From contig JAEXYA010000072.1 of the NCBI GenBank assembly GCA_023451825.1, positions 12,244 through 76,243 on the forward strand: 64,000 nucleotides of DNA. The letters are read 5' to 3'. The notes beneath the pieces were generated by a model that saw only the letters and a list, made by a program, of their open reading frames with translations, was not told where the DNA came from and did no database searches. Position 1 is the stretch's first letter. The number at the start of each line of letters is the position of its first letter. This DNA comes from Pseudomonadota bacterium (GTDB taxonomy: Bacteria; Pseudomonadota; Alphaproteobacteria; Rhizobiales; Xanthobacteraceae). Of the stretch, positions 26,293 to 35,491 are shown one piece after another. Position numbers and translations under genes: made by a program.

Positions 26293-28674
26293 ATGCGTAA
26301 CGAGCGAGACATCGCGCCAGCCAGCCCTGCCTCACGGCAGGGAGTGGGCGCACGCGTGCCCCGCAAGGAGGACGATCGCCTGATGCGCGGTCGCGGCCAG
26401 TTCGTCGGCGATATCCGGCTGGCTGGATTGCAGGACGTCGCTTTCGTGCGCAGTCCCCTCGCCCATGCGCGCATCAAGGGCATTCATATTCCCGAGCGCT
26501 ATCGCAATGTAGTGTTCACGGCCGATGATCTCGTCGGCATCAAGCCGATCCGCGCGGTGACGTCGCTTGTCGGCTTCAAGGTCTCCGACCAGCCGATCCT
26601 CGCCACCGGAAAAGTGCGCCAGGTCGGCGAGTTGATCGCCATGTGCGTCGCGCCGACGCGTGCTGAGGCGGAGGACATTGCGGCCTCCATCACGCTCGAT
26701 CTCGAAGAGCTGCCCGCCGTCTATGACATGCGCAAGGCGCTGGAGCCCGGCGCGCCGCTGGTGCACGAGCACTGGGGCGACAATGTCTTTCTCGAAAGCT
26801 TCTTCGAAACCAATATCGATTCCGCCTTCGATGCTCCGATCAAGGTGACGCGCGAAATCTCGACCGCGCGGCAATGCATGTCGCCGCTGGAAGGCCGGGG
26901 TGTCGTCGCCACTTACGATCATCGTCTCGATCAGCTCACGCTCTATTCGGGCAGCCAGATGCCGCATATCGTGCGCAATGGCCTGTCCGATTGCCTTGAG
27001 ATGGATCAAGGACAGATCCGGATCGTCTCGCCGGACGTCGGCGGTGGCTTCGGCCACAAGGGCATTTTGCTGCCGGAAGAAGTCTGCCTGTCATGGCTGA
27101 CCATGAAGCGTGGCTTCCCGGTGCGCTGGATCGAGGATCGCCGCGAGCATCTCACCGCCGCAGCAAATTGCCGCGAGCACTTTTACAAGATCACCGTCTA
27201 TGCCGATCGCGACGGCACGCTGCGCGGCATCGATTGCGAAGCGCTGGTCGATTCCGGCGCCTACTCGTCCTATCCATTCTCGGCCTGCCTCGAAGCCGCG
27301 CAGGTCGTGAGCATCCTGCCCGGCCCCTACAAGATGCCGGCCTATCGTTGCCGCACCTTTTCGGTCGCGACCAACAAATGCCCGATCCTGCCCTATCGCG
27401 GCGTAGCACGTACCGGCGTCTGCTTTGCACTTGAGCTAATGCTCGATCTGGTCGCTGTGGAAGCGGGCCTCGCGCCCGGCGATGTTCGCCTGCGCAATCT
27501 GCCCGGTCCCGAGCAGATGCCATTCGACAACATCACCAAGAAGCACTTTGACAGCGGCGACTACCCCGAAGCGATGCGTCGCGCGCTGAAGCAGATCGAT
27601 ATCGACGCCATCCGCGCGCGCCAGCGCAAGGGTGAGGATGATGGTCGCCTGATCGGCGTCGGCCTGTCCATCTATTGCGAACAGGCCGCGCATGGCACCT
27701 CGGTCTATTCAGGCTGGGGCATCCCCATGGTGCCCGGCCATGAACAGGCGACGGCGCGCATGACACCCGATGGCGGGCTCGAACTGCGTGTCGGCGTGCA
27801 TTCACACGGCCAAGGCATGGAAACCACCATGGCCCAGGTCGCGAATGAGTTGCTCGGCATCGACATCGCAAAGATCCGCCTCGTGCATGGCGATACGACG
27901 ATGACGCCGTATTCCACCGGCACATGGGGCTCGCGCGCGATGGTGATGGCCGGCGGCGCCGTCGCTACGGCGTGCCACGAGCTCGCCGAGCGCGCGAAGA
28001 AGATCGCCGCAAAGCTGCTGCAGGTGGATGAAGCCAGCGTCGTGCTGGTGGATGGCGAGATCCGCGGGCCGAATGGCAGCGTGACGCTGAAGGAGATCGC
28101 CCATACCTGGTATCGCCGCCCGCAGGACTTGCCGAGCGATGTCGATCCCGCCGGACTCGAAGCGACTTCCGGTTACAAGCCGAAGCGCGACACCGGCACA
28201 TTCAGCTATGCCGCTCATGCGGTGACTGTCGCCATCGATCCAGATCTCGGCGATGTGGAAATCCTCGACTATGTCATCGTCGAAGACGGAGGCACTCTCG
28301 TTAATCCGATGATCGTCGATGGCCAGATCTATGGCGGCCTCGCGCAGGGCATCGGCACCGCGCTCTATGAGGAGATGCCGTTCGACCGCGCCGGCCAGCC
28401 GCTCAACACTACGCTGGCCGACTATCTCCTGCCCGGCCCGACCGAAGTGCCCGAGCCCTGGCTCGACCACATGGAGACGCCGTCGCCGTACACAAAATTC
28501 GGCGTCAAGGGCATCGGCGAAGGCGGCGCCATCGCGCCGCCGGCCGCGATCGGCAATGCGGTTAACGATGCGTTGCGCGGTCTCGGCGCCGAGATGCTGC
28601 ATTCGCCGATCACGCCAAAGCGGATTGTCGAAGCCATTCTCGCGGCGCGCGAAGCGGAAAGGCCGGCAGCATGA
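26293..28674 (+). CDS. Molybdenum hydroxylase large subunit (xanthine dehydrogenase family)
   Basis: 793 residues. Motifs of the molybdopterin-cytosine-dinucleotide subunit: GGGFGHKG near residue 253, VRWIEDRREHL, YRGVARTGVCFALE, QGMETTMAQVANELLG and, near the end, GIGEGGAIAPP with the catalytic Glu. The AYRCSFR loop of CO dehydrogenase is absent, so it is a hydroxylase of an organic substrate (N-heterocycle or aldehyde). GGGAG lies 7 bases before the ATG at 26293. It overlaps the FAD-subunit gene by 4 bases. It needs MCD cofactor made elsewhere. Confidence 0.9.
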   Translation: MRNERDIAPASPASRQGVGARVPRKEDDRLMRGRGQFVGDIRLAGLQDVAFVRSPLAHARIKGIHIPERYRNVVFTADDLVGIKPIRAVTSLVGFKVSDQPILATGKVRQVGELIAMCVAPTRAEAEDIAASITLDLEELPAVYDMRKALEPGAPLVHEHWGDNVFLESFFETNIDSAFDAPIKVTREISTARQCMSPLEGRGVVATYDHRLDQLTLYSGSQMPHIVRNGLSDCLEMDQGQIRIVSPDVGGGFGHKGILLPEEVCLSWLTMKRGFPVRWIEDRREHLTAAANCREHFYKITVYADRDGTLRGIDCEALVDSGAYSSYPFSACLEAAQVVSILPGPYKMPAYRCRTFSVATNKCPILPYRGVARTGVCFALELMLDLVAVEAGLAPGDVRLRNLPGPEQMPFDNITKKHFDSGDYPEAMRRALKQIDIDAIRARQRKGEDDGRLIGVGLSIYCEQAAHGTSVYSGWGIPMVPGHEQATARMTPDGGLELRVGVHSHGQGMETTMAQVANELLGIDIAKIRLVHGDTTMTPYSTGTWGSRAMVMAGGAVATACHELAERAKKIAAKLLQVDEASVVLVDGEIRGPNGSVTLKEIAHTWYRRPQDLPSDVDPAGLEATSGYKPKRDTGTFSYAAHAVTVAIDPDLGDVEILDYVIVEDGGTLVNPMIVDGQIYGGLAQGIGTALYEEMPFDRAGQPLNTTLADYLLPGPTEVPEPWLDHMETPSPYTKFGVKGIGEGGAIAPPAAIGNAVNDALRGLGAEMLHSPITPKRIVEAILAAREAERPAA

Positions 28675-29504
28675 AACCGGCACCTTTCAGCTATGAGCGT
28701 CCGCGCGATGTCGCCTCAGCCCTGTCGGTCATGACAGGCGCGGAGGGCATGGTGAAGATCATCGCCGGCGGTCAGTCACTCGGCCCGATGCTCAACCTGC
28801 GCTTGGTCGCGCCGGATACGATTCTCGACATCACCGGCATTGCCGAACTGAAGCGCGCCGACATGGATCGCAACGAGCTTACGCTTGGGGCCTGCGTGAC
28901 ACATGCCGATATCGAGGATGGCCGCGTCCCCGATGTCACCCGAGGCGCCATGCAGGGTGTGGCGGCGAACATCGCCTATCGCGCCGTGCGCAATCGGGGC
29001 ACGGTCGGCGGTTCGCTCAGCCATGCCGATCCTTCCGCCGATTGGGTGTCGTCGCTCACGGCGCTCGGCGCGTCGCTGTCGCTACGCAGCGCCAAGGGCA
29101 CGCGTCGCGTCGCCATGAAAGACTTCATCCTCGGCGCGCTGGAAAGCGTGATCGAAGCCGGCGAAATGCTGGAAGCCGTGCATATCCCCGTGATGCCGTC
29201 ATCGTCGCGCTGGGGTTACGTCAAGAGCTGCCGCAAGACCGGCGAGTTTGCCCATGCCATCGGTGCCGTGCTGATCGATCCGGAGGCCGGCAAGGCCCGT
29301 ATCGTGATCGGCGCCGTCGAGGCAGCCCCGATTGTCGTCGATGACGCCAGCGAATTATTCGACGGCAGGATCGACGGTGCTTTCGCGTCACGCTTCGATG
29401 CACGCGTGGCCGACAGGCTGCTCGCGCAAGCCGGCATGACCGACGCCACCGACCGGCACATCCATGTCGCGGTGCTCCGCAAAGCCGTCGCGGAGGCCGC
29501 ATGA
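28671..29504 (+). CDS. Molybdenum hydroxylase FAD-binding medium subunit
   Basis: 277 residues of the CoxM/XdhB type. FAD-binding signatures are IIAGGQSLGPMLNLRL (about residues 26-41) and the second loop TVGGSLSHADPSADW; the C-terminal CO-dehydrogenase flavoprotein domain ends with DRHIHVAVLRKAV. It passes electrons from the 2Fe-2S subunit to an acceptor. It shares ATGA overlaps with both neighbours, indicating coupled translation of the three-subunit enzyme. Confidence 0.92.
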   Translation: MKPAPFSYERPRDVASALSVMTGAEGMVKIIAGGQSLGPMLNLRLVAPDTILDITGIAELKRADMDRNELTLGACVTHADIEDGRVPDVTRGAMQGVAANIAYRAVRNRGTVGGSLSHADPSADWVSSLTALGASLSLRSAKGTRRVAMKDFILGALESVIEAGEMLEAVHIPVMPSSSRWGYVKSCRKTGEFAHAIGAVLIDPEAGKARIVIGAVEAAPIVVDDASELFDGRIDGAFASRFDARVADRLLAQAGMTDATDRHIHVAVLRKAVAEAA

Positions 29505-30700
29505 ACACCGTCGAACTCACCGTCAACAAGCGCAGCGTGCAGCACGCCATCGAGCCACGCACCAGCCTCGCCGATATGATGCGCGACACGCTGGATCTCA
29601 CCGGTACGCATCTCGGCTGCGAGCATGGCGTGTGCGGCGCCTGCACCCTTCTCGTCGATGGCGTACCGACGCGCTCCTGTATCACCTTCGCCACCGCCTG
29701 CGATGGCGCTGACATCACCACCATCGAGGGCCTCGACAGCGACGAGATCGCCACCGAACTGCGCGCCGCCTTCACCCGCGAACATGCGCTGCAATGCGGC
29801 TACTGCACCCCCGGAATGTTGGTCTCGGCGCGCGATCTGGTGCTGCGCCTGCCCGAGGCAGACGAGAGGGCGATCCGCGTCGGGATGTCGGGCAATCTAT
29901 GCCGCTGCACCGGCTATGTCGGCATCGTGCGTGCCGTGAAATCCGTGATCGAAGCACGCCGTGCGCGCGACATCGCATCCGAGCCGAATGCTGGGCGGAC
30001 TGTGCTTGGCCCCGCAGGTTCAGGACACAAGGCCTGCACTGTGTCGCAGAAGCTGGCGCCGACAAAGCCGATCGCGACGGCGGCTCCCGCCGCCATTGCG
30101 CCGCTCGCCATCCCCGATTTCACGCCATCGACGGTGATGAAGCAGAGCTTCACTGTCGCGCATCCGCCTGCAAAAGTGTTCGCATTATTTGACGACATCG
30201 CCGCGGTCGCATCCTGCCTGCCCGGCGCGACACTCACCGGCACACCGCGTCCCGAACGCGTCGAGGGCGCCATCAAGGTCAAGATCGGCCCGATCTCGGC
30301 GAATTTCGACGGCGCCGCCCGTGTCGAGCGCGACGAAGCCAATCTCGCGGGGCGCATCATCGGCATCGGCAATGACCAGCGCAGCCGCTCGACCACGCAA
30401 GGCGAGATTCGCTATCGGCTCCTGCCGGACAACGACAGCGCCGCGACGCGTGTCGAGCTCACCATCGGTTACAGCCTCACCGGCATGCTGGCGCAAGTTG
30501 GCCGCAGCGGCCTCGTGCGCGATCTCGCGGCGCGGCTGGTCGGCGAATTCGCCGCCAATCTCGATCGCCGCCTGTCTGGCGGCACGACCACCGCACCCGC
30601 GGCTGCGGACCTCAACGGAATTTCGCTGATCTTCGGTCTTCTGCGTGAGCGTACAGCGCGGTTGCTGCGACGGCTCGGCGGTGGCGGGGACGCGACATAA
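29501..30700 (+). CDS. Mo-hydroxylase 2Fe-2S small subunit fused to a CoxG (SRPBCC) domain
   Basis: 399 residues. Residues 1-155 are the two-cluster small subunit: plant-type motif CEHGVCGACTLLVDG plus a later Cys, and the second cluster CGYCTPGM ... CRCTGY. After a Pro/Ala-rich linker, residues about 208-375 form a CoxG-like SRPBCC domain (FTVAHPPAKVFALFDDIAAV, SCLPGATLTG). CoxG proteins anchor or mature CO dehydrogenase at the membrane, so the fusion may tether the hydroxylase to the inner membrane. The start overlaps the FAD-subunit stop (ATGA). Confidence 0.88.
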   Translation: MNTVELTVNKRSVQHAIEPRTSLADMMRDTLDLTGTHLGCEHGVCGACTLLVDGVPTRSCITFATACDGADITTIEGLDSDEIATELRAAFTREHALQCGYCTPGMLVSARDLVLRLPEADERAIRVGMSGNLCRCTGYVGIVRAVKSVIEARRARDIASEPNAGRTVLGPAGSGHKACTVSQKLAPTKPIATAAPAAIAPLAIPDFTPSTVMKQSFTVAHPPAKVFALFDDIAAVASCLPGATLTGTPRPERVEGAIKVKIGPISANFDGAARVERDEANLAGRIIGIGNDQRSRSTTQGEIRYRLLPDNDSAATRVELTIGYSLTGMLAQVGRSGLVRDLAARLVGEFAANLDRRLSGGTTTAPAAADLNGISLIFGLLRERTARLLRRLGGGGDAT

Positions 30701-30778
30701 GGGATCGACGCCTGCGTGGGACATGCAGGCGGCGAGGTTTGGACCACTCGTTTCATCGGCGTAACACTGGAGGACCAT

Positions 30779-31933
30779 ATGATACGGACATTCAAGGCAG
30801 CCACCGCGACCGCCTTCGCGCTCGCCATGCTCGGCAGCACGTCTTTTGCGCAGACCATCAAGATCGGCGTCAATGAGCCCCTCACCGGCGCCTTCGCCGC
30901 GTCGGGCACCTACGTCGTCAACGGCGCGAAAATCGCCGCCGACGAGATCAACGCCAAGGGCGGCCTACTCGGCAAGAAGATCGAGCTCGTCATCGAGGAC
31001 AACAAGAGCAATCCGACCGAAGCAGCCGCCGTCGCCGAGAAGCTGATCACCCGCGACAAGACCCCAGTGTTGCTCGGCGCCTGGGGCTCCAGCCTCACGC
31101 TTGCGGTCATGCCGAAGCTGGTGGAGTACGAAACCCCGATGGTTGTCGAGACCTCGTCGGCCTCGAAGATCACCACGTCGGGCAATCCTTACGTGTTCCG
31201 CATCTCGCCGCCATCTTTCGTCGAAGCCGCTGCGTTCAAGGGCATCGTTGACAAGCTCGCGCTGAAGAAGGTCGACTTCCTCGTCATCAACAATGACTGG
31301 GGCCGCGGCACCGCCGAGGACTTCAGCAAGATGATGAAGGAAAAGGGCATCACCATCGGTCTCACCGAGACCATGGACCAGTCCGCGCAGGACATGAGCG
31401 CCCAGCTTGCCAAGATCAAGGCGACGGACTCCGAGACGGTGATCATCACCGCCGCCGTCGATCAGCTCACGCTGATCTTCAAGCAGGCTGCAGCGCTCGG
31501 CCTGAAGAAGCGGATCATCACCACCGGTGGCTCGCAGAACCCGGACCAGATCATCGCCCAGGCTGGCGCTGCCGCCAACAACACGATGCATCTGACCACG
31601 TTCCTGCCCTGGCTGCCCGAGAAGACGCCGAACCCGGAAGCCACCACTTACTTCATCACCGAGTGGAAGAAGCGCGGCTTCGACTTCGCCGGCTGCACTG
31701 AGAGCTTCCGCGGTTATGACGGCATCCGCACCATCGCGGCGGCCATCGAGAAGGCCGGCAAAGCCGAGCCCGCTGCCATCAAGGACGCGCTCTGGAAGAT
31801 CGATGTGAAGGGCCTGAACGGCGACATCATCTTCAAGAAGTCGGGCCCGCCCGGCTCCGAGAGCGGCCAGAGTTTTCCGAATGTGTATCTGATCGAAATC
31901 GCCGACGGCAAGATTCACATGAAGGATCTGTGA
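30779..31933 (+). CDS. Branched-chain-type ABC importer substrate-binding protein
   Basis: 384 residues with a signal peptide (MIRTFKAATATAFALAML, cleavage at FAQ) and the Leu/Ile/Val-binding fold: IKIGVNEPLTGAFAASG, AADEINAKGGLLGKKIELV and GYDGIRTIAAAIEKAG. GGAGG lies 6 bases before the ATG at 30779. Members of this family bind many aromatic acids and amides as well as amino acids; its place after the Mo-hydroxylase suggests that it captures the pathway substrate. Confidence 0.92.
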   Translation: MIRTFKAATATAFALAMLGSTSFAQTIKIGVNEPLTGAFAASGTYVVNGAKIAADEINAKGGLLGKKIELVIEDNKSNPTEAAAVAEKLITRDKTPVLLGAWGSSLTLAVMPKLVEYETPMVVETSSASKITTSGNPYVFRISPPSFVEAAAFKGIVDKLALKKVDFLVINNDWGRGTAEDFSKMMKEKGITIGLTETMDQSAQDMSAQLAKIKATDSETVIITAAVDQLTLIFKQAAALGLKKRIITTGGSQNPDQIIAQAGAAANNTMHLTTFLPWLPEKTPNPEATTYFITEWKKRGFDFAGCTESFRGYDGIRTIAAAIEKAGKAEPAAIKDALWKIDVKGLNGDIIFKKSGPPGSESGQSFPNVYLIEIADGKIHMKDL

Positions 31934-31944
31934 GCCAACAAACT

Positions 31945-32066
31945 CGTCGTTCCGGGGCGCGCATCTTCGCGCGAACCCGGAACCTCGATCTGAGATTCTC
32001 CACTGCAAGATTCCGGGTCTTCGCCTCCGACGGCTACGCCGTCTGCGACGAATCCCGGAATGACAG
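31945..32066. repeat. Intergenic palindromic repeat in the transporter operon
   Basis: The gap between the binding-protein and permease genes contains inverted segments of the type GTTCCGGGG ... CCCGGAAC and GATTCCGGG ... CCCGGAAT separated by GC-rich palindromes (for example CGACGGCTACGCCGTC). It resembles the intergenic repeats common in Bradyrhizobium. As RNA it would fold strongly and may set the expression ratio between binding protein and membrane components. Confidence 0.6.
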
Positions 32067-32081
32067 AGAAAGAAACACCCC

Positions 32082-32954
32082 GTGGACCAGCTCCTCCAAC
32101 ATGTCGTCAACATGCTCGTGCTCGGCGGCACCTATGCCCTGCTCGGCATCGGCCTGACGCTGATCTTCGGCATCATGAATGTGGTGAATTTCACCCACGG
32201 CACTCTCTACACATTCGGCGCCTATATGATGTTCATCGTCGTGCACCAGCTCGGCCTGAATTTCTTTCTGGCGCTCCCCGTCGCCATCGTCGCGGGCTGG
32301 CTGCTTGGCGCCGCCATCGAAATCACCCTGCTACGTCCGCTGCGCGGCGCCGATATCGACACCACCATGCTGGTGATGATCGGCGCCTGGATCGCCATGC
32401 AGTCCGGCGCGCTGTGGATCTGGGGCGGCGTCGCCAAGTCCATCGACAATCCATTTCCCGAAGCGCCGCTGGTGATCGGCCCCGTCTCGGTGTCCTGGCT
32501 GCGCCTGTTCGTGTTGTTCGCCGCCGCGCTGCTGATCGTGATCGCTTATTCGCTGATCAACCTGACAAAACTCGGCAAAGCGATGCGCGCGACCTTCCAG
32601 GATTCGGATACTGCTGCGCTGATGGGCGTCAATGTCAGCTGGATCTACACCTCGACCTTCGCCATCGGCTCCAGCCTCGCGGCTGCGGCCGGCGCCCTAC
32701 TCGGTCCCGTCTACGTCGTGTTCCCACAAATGGGCGACCTCGCCGCCGTAAAGGCCTTCGCCATCGTCATTCTCGGCGGCCTCGGCAATATCACCGGCGC
32801 CGTGATCGGCGGTTTCATTCTCGCGCTGGCTGAAGAGCTCGGCGCCGGCTACGTGTCGTCGGGCTATCGCGACGCCATGGGCTTTCTCATCATCATCGCC
32901 GTGCTTGTCTTCAAGCCCACCGGCCTGTTTGCTCGTGCGGAGCGCGTCGGATGA
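32082..32954 (+). CDS. Branched-chain-type ABC permease (LivH-like)
   Basis: 290 residues with about eight hydrophobic helices and LivH landmarks: GGTYALLGIGLTLIFGIMNVVNFTHG at the start (in part), the QDSDTAALMGVN loop and VKAFAIVILGGLGNITGAVIGG near the end. It makes the inner-membrane channel with the LivM-like protein, whose gene overlaps by 4 bases. Confidence 0.93.
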   Translation: MDQLLQHVVNMLVLGGTYALLGIGLTLIFGIMNVVNFTHGTLYTFGAYMMFIVVHQLGLNFFLALPVAIVAGWLLGAAIEITLLRPLRGADIDTTMLVMIGAWIAMQSGALWIWGGVAKSIDNPFPEAPLVIGPVSVSWLRLFVLFAAALLIVIAYSLINLTKLGKAMRATFQDSDTAALMGVNVSWIYTSTFAIGSSLAAAAGALLGPVYVVFPQMGDLAAVKAFAIVILGGLGNITGAVIGGFILALAEELGAGYVSSGYRDAMGFLIIIAVLVFKPTGLFARAERVG

Positions 32955-33994
32955 CACGTATCGTTTCTCTCATCACGCTGGCCTTCTTCGCCTCGGTGCC
33001 ACTGTGGCTGAAGGATCCGTATCTGCTCAATGCGCTGATCACGACGGGCATCTTCATTATCGGCGCTATGAGCATGAACCTGCTGCTCGGCTTCACCGGA
33101 CAGCTCAGCCTTGGCCATATCGCCTTCTTCGGCATCGGCGCCTATGTCAGCGCGTTGACGTCGCTCGGCTATGACGTGCCGATCTATGGCGATCTCCATA
33201 TCGTCCACACGCCGTGGCCACCGATCGTCGGCTTCGTGCTGGCTGTAATCATCTCAGGATTCTGCGGCTACCTGGTCGGCAAATTGTCGTTCCGCGTACG
33301 CGGCGCCTATTTCGTCATCGTCACTATCTCCTTCGCTGAAGTCGTGCGACTGGTCGCGCTGAACTGGGTCGAGCTCACGCAAGGCCCACTGGCGCTCACC
33401 AACATCCCCTCCATCGCCATCGGTTTGCCGGGCCTTGGCTATCTCACGCTGAAGACCAAGCTGCAGAACTACTATCTGGTGCTCGCGGTCGCCGCGGTCT
33501 CGTATTTCCTGATCTCGCGCCTCGTGCGTTCGCATTACGGCCGCGCCATGCGCGGGCTGATGGAGAACGAGACGCTGGCCGTATCCGTCGGCATCGACGT
33601 CACCAAGGCGCTGACCCTCACCGCCGTGATCTCTGCTGCCATCGCCGGCGCGGCGGGCAGCCTCTATGCGCATTACATCCGCATCATCGATCCCGAGGTC
33701 TTCGCCTTCATCTCCACGGTCACCATGGTCATCATGGTGGTTTCTGGCGGCAAGGGATCGCTCGCAGGCCCCGTCGTCGGCGGGGTGATCTTCGGCCTGC
33801 TGCCGGTGCTGCTGCGGCCGATCATGGCGCCGGAAGCGCAGTGGATCACCTATGGCCTCGTGCTGATCGCGATCCTCTTCGTCCTTCCCCGCGGCATCGT
33901 GCCCGCGCTGGCGCCGAAGCTTGGTTTCGGCCGGCCACAAGCCAAGCCGAAGCCGGTCGTCAGGGCCGAGCGCACCGCCGAGGAGCATGCGTGA
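32951..33994 (+). CDS. Branched-chain-type ABC permease (LivM-like)
   Basis: 347 residues; LivM pattern with MSMNLLLGFTGQLSLGHIAF, a large loop, the coupling helix GRAMRGLMENETLAVSVGIDV and VVSGGKGSLAGPVVGG. The C-terminus is a basic cytoplasmic tail. The start overlaps the livH stop and the stop overlaps the livG start (TGATG), so the permeases and ATPases are translated as a coupled set. Confidence 0.93.
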   Translation: MTRIVSLITLAFFASVPLWLKDPYLLNALITTGIFIIGAMSMNLLLGFTGQLSLGHIAFFGIGAYVSALTSLGYDVPIYGDLHIVHTPWPPIVGFVLAVIISGFCGYLVGKLSFRVRGAYFVIVTISFAEVVRLVALNWVELTQGPLALTNIPSIAIGLPGLGYLTLKTKLQNYYLVLAVAAVSYFLISRLVRSHYGRAMRGLMENETLAVSVGIDVTKALTLTAVISAAIAGAAGSLYAHYIRIIDPEVFAFISTVTMVIMVVSGGKGSLAGPVVGGVIFGLLPVLLRPIMAPEAQWITYGLVLIAILFVLPRGIVPALAPKLGFGRPQAKPKPVVRAERTAEEHA

Positions 33995-34794
33995 TGACCG
34001 AAACCGTTCTCAGCATCGAACATGTCGGCGTACAGTTCGGCGGCCTCATCGCCATCGCCGACATGAATTTCCATGTCGGCCAGGGCGAGATCGTCAGCCT
34101 GATCGGCCCCAACGGCGCCGGCAAGACCACCGCCTTCAACGTCATGACCGGCTTCCTCACGCCCACCAAAGGCGCCGTCAAATATTGCGGTCAGGAGTTG
34201 CGTGGCCTGAAGCCCCATGAGATCGCCGATCTCGGCCTGATCCGCACCTTCCAGCGCACCAGCGTGTTTCCCAATGACACCGTGTTCGACAACGTGCTGA
34301 TCGGCCTGCATCGTCAGGGCAAGCTTGGCCTGCTCGAAGCCATCCTGCGCCTGCCGCGCGCACGCGCATCGGAGCAAGCCCTGCGCGAGCGCGCGACTGA
34401 ACTGGTGCGTCTTGTCGGTCTCGAAGCCCGTGCCCATGAACTCGCCGGCTCGCTCTCCTACGGCGAGCAACGCCTCGTCGGCGTGGCACTTGCGCTTGCC
34501 GCGCAGCCTAAGATGCTGCTGATGGACGAGCCCGTGTCCGGCATGAATGCCTCGGAGACGCACACTTTCGTGCAGCTGATCCGCCGGATCCGTGACAGCG
34601 GCATCACCATTCTCCTGGTCGAGCACGACATGCCGATGGTGATGAGCGTGTCCGATCGCATCGTGGTGCTGAATTACGGCCGCATCATCGCCGAAGGCCC
34701 GCCGGACGAGATCAGAAAGAACCCGGCGGTCATCGAAGCCTATCTCGGCCAGAGCGCCAAGGACGTTGTGAAGGAAGTCGCAGCCCATGCTTGA
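33994..34794 (+). CDS. Branched-chain-type ABC ATPase (LivG-like)
   Basis: 266 residues. Walker A GPNGAGKTT, Q-loop in LIRTFQRTSVFP, signature LSYGEQR (a common LivG variant of LSGGQ), Walker B KMLLMDEP and switch His in LLVEHDM. The start at 33994 is taken because the ABC fold begins there and it overlaps the livM stop; the longer open frame is antisense-like overlap with livM. Confidence 0.93.
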   Translation: MTETVLSIEHVGVQFGGLIAIADMNFHVGQGEIVSLIGPNGAGKTTAFNVMTGFLTPTKGAVKYCGQELRGLKPHEIADLGLIRTFQRTSVFPNDTVFDNVLIGLHRQGKLGLLEAILRLPRARASEQALRERATELVRLVGLEARAHELAGSLSYGEQRLVGVALALAAQPKMLLMDEPVSGMNASETHTFVQLIRRIRDSGITILLVEHDMPMVMSVSDRIVVLNYGRIIAEGPPDEIRKNPAVIEAYLGQSAKDVVKEVAAHA

Positions 34795-35491
34795 GATCCG
34801 CGACATGATTTGCGCCTATGGGCAAGTCACCGCCCTCAAGGGCATCTCGCTATCCGTCAAGGCCGGCCAGCTCGTGGCGCTGATCGGCGCCAATGGAGCC
34901 GGCAAGAGCACCACGCTGCGTGCCATCTCCGGCCTCGTGGCATCGCGCTCCGGCCAGATGATGTTCGATGGCGAGGATATCACCGGCATCGGCGCCCAGC
35001 GCGTGCTGACCCGCGGCATCGCGCATTGTCCTGAAGGCCGCCGCGTCTTCCCGCATATGACGGTGTCGGAAAATCTCGACATGGGCGCCTATCTCCGTAA
35101 GGACACGAGCGAAGTCGCCGTCGATCGTGAGCGCATCTATACAGAATTCCCGCGCCTCGCCGAACGCCGCAAGCAGGCCGCTGGCACACTCTCCGGCGGC
35201 GAGCAGCAGATGCTGGCCATCGGTCGCGCACTGATGTCGCGTCCGCGCTTGGTGATGTTCGACGAGCCCTCGCTTGGCCTTGCGCCCAACATCGTCGAGC
35301 GCACCTTTGCAATCATCCGCTCGATCCGCGACAGCGGCACCACCGTGCTGCTTGTGGAGCAGAATGCCTTCGCAGCACTAGAGATGTGCGACCACGCCTA
35401 TCTGCTGGAGTCCGGACGGGTGGTTCTCTCTGGCGGCGGCGCCGAACTGATTGCTAATGAACATGTGCGACGGGCCTATCTTGGCGCATAG
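34787..35491 (+). CDS. Branched-chain-type ABC ATPase (LivF-like)
   Basis: 234 residues. Walker A GANGAGKSTTLRAISGL, FPHMTVSENLDMGAY, signature LSGGEQQMLAIGRALM, Walker B LVMFDEPSLGLAP, and switch His replaced by Gln in LLVEQNA as is normal for LivF. Overlaps the livG end by 8 bases and the Rieske gene at its own end. Confidence 0.93.
   Translation: MLEIRDMICAYGQVTALKGISLSVKAGQLVALIGANGAGKSTTLRAISGLVASRSGQMMFDGEDITGIGAQRVLTRGIAHCPEGRRVFPHMTVSENLDMGAYLRKDTSEVAVDRERIYTEFPRLAERRKQAAGTLSGGEQQMLAIGRALMSRPRLVMFDEPSLGLAPNIVERTFAIIRSIRDSGTTVLLVEQNAFAALEMCDHAYLLESGRVVLSGGGAELIANEHVRRAYLGA

Noticed and set aside
26293..30700. Carbon monoxide dehydrogenase (coxLSM)
   Set aside because: The subunit set and CoxG domain are CODH-like, but the large subunit lacks the Cys-containing AYRCSFR active-site loop.
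30965..32131. 388-codon open frame antisense to the binding-protein gene
   Set aside because: Shadow frame across a well-supported gene and an intergenic repeat.
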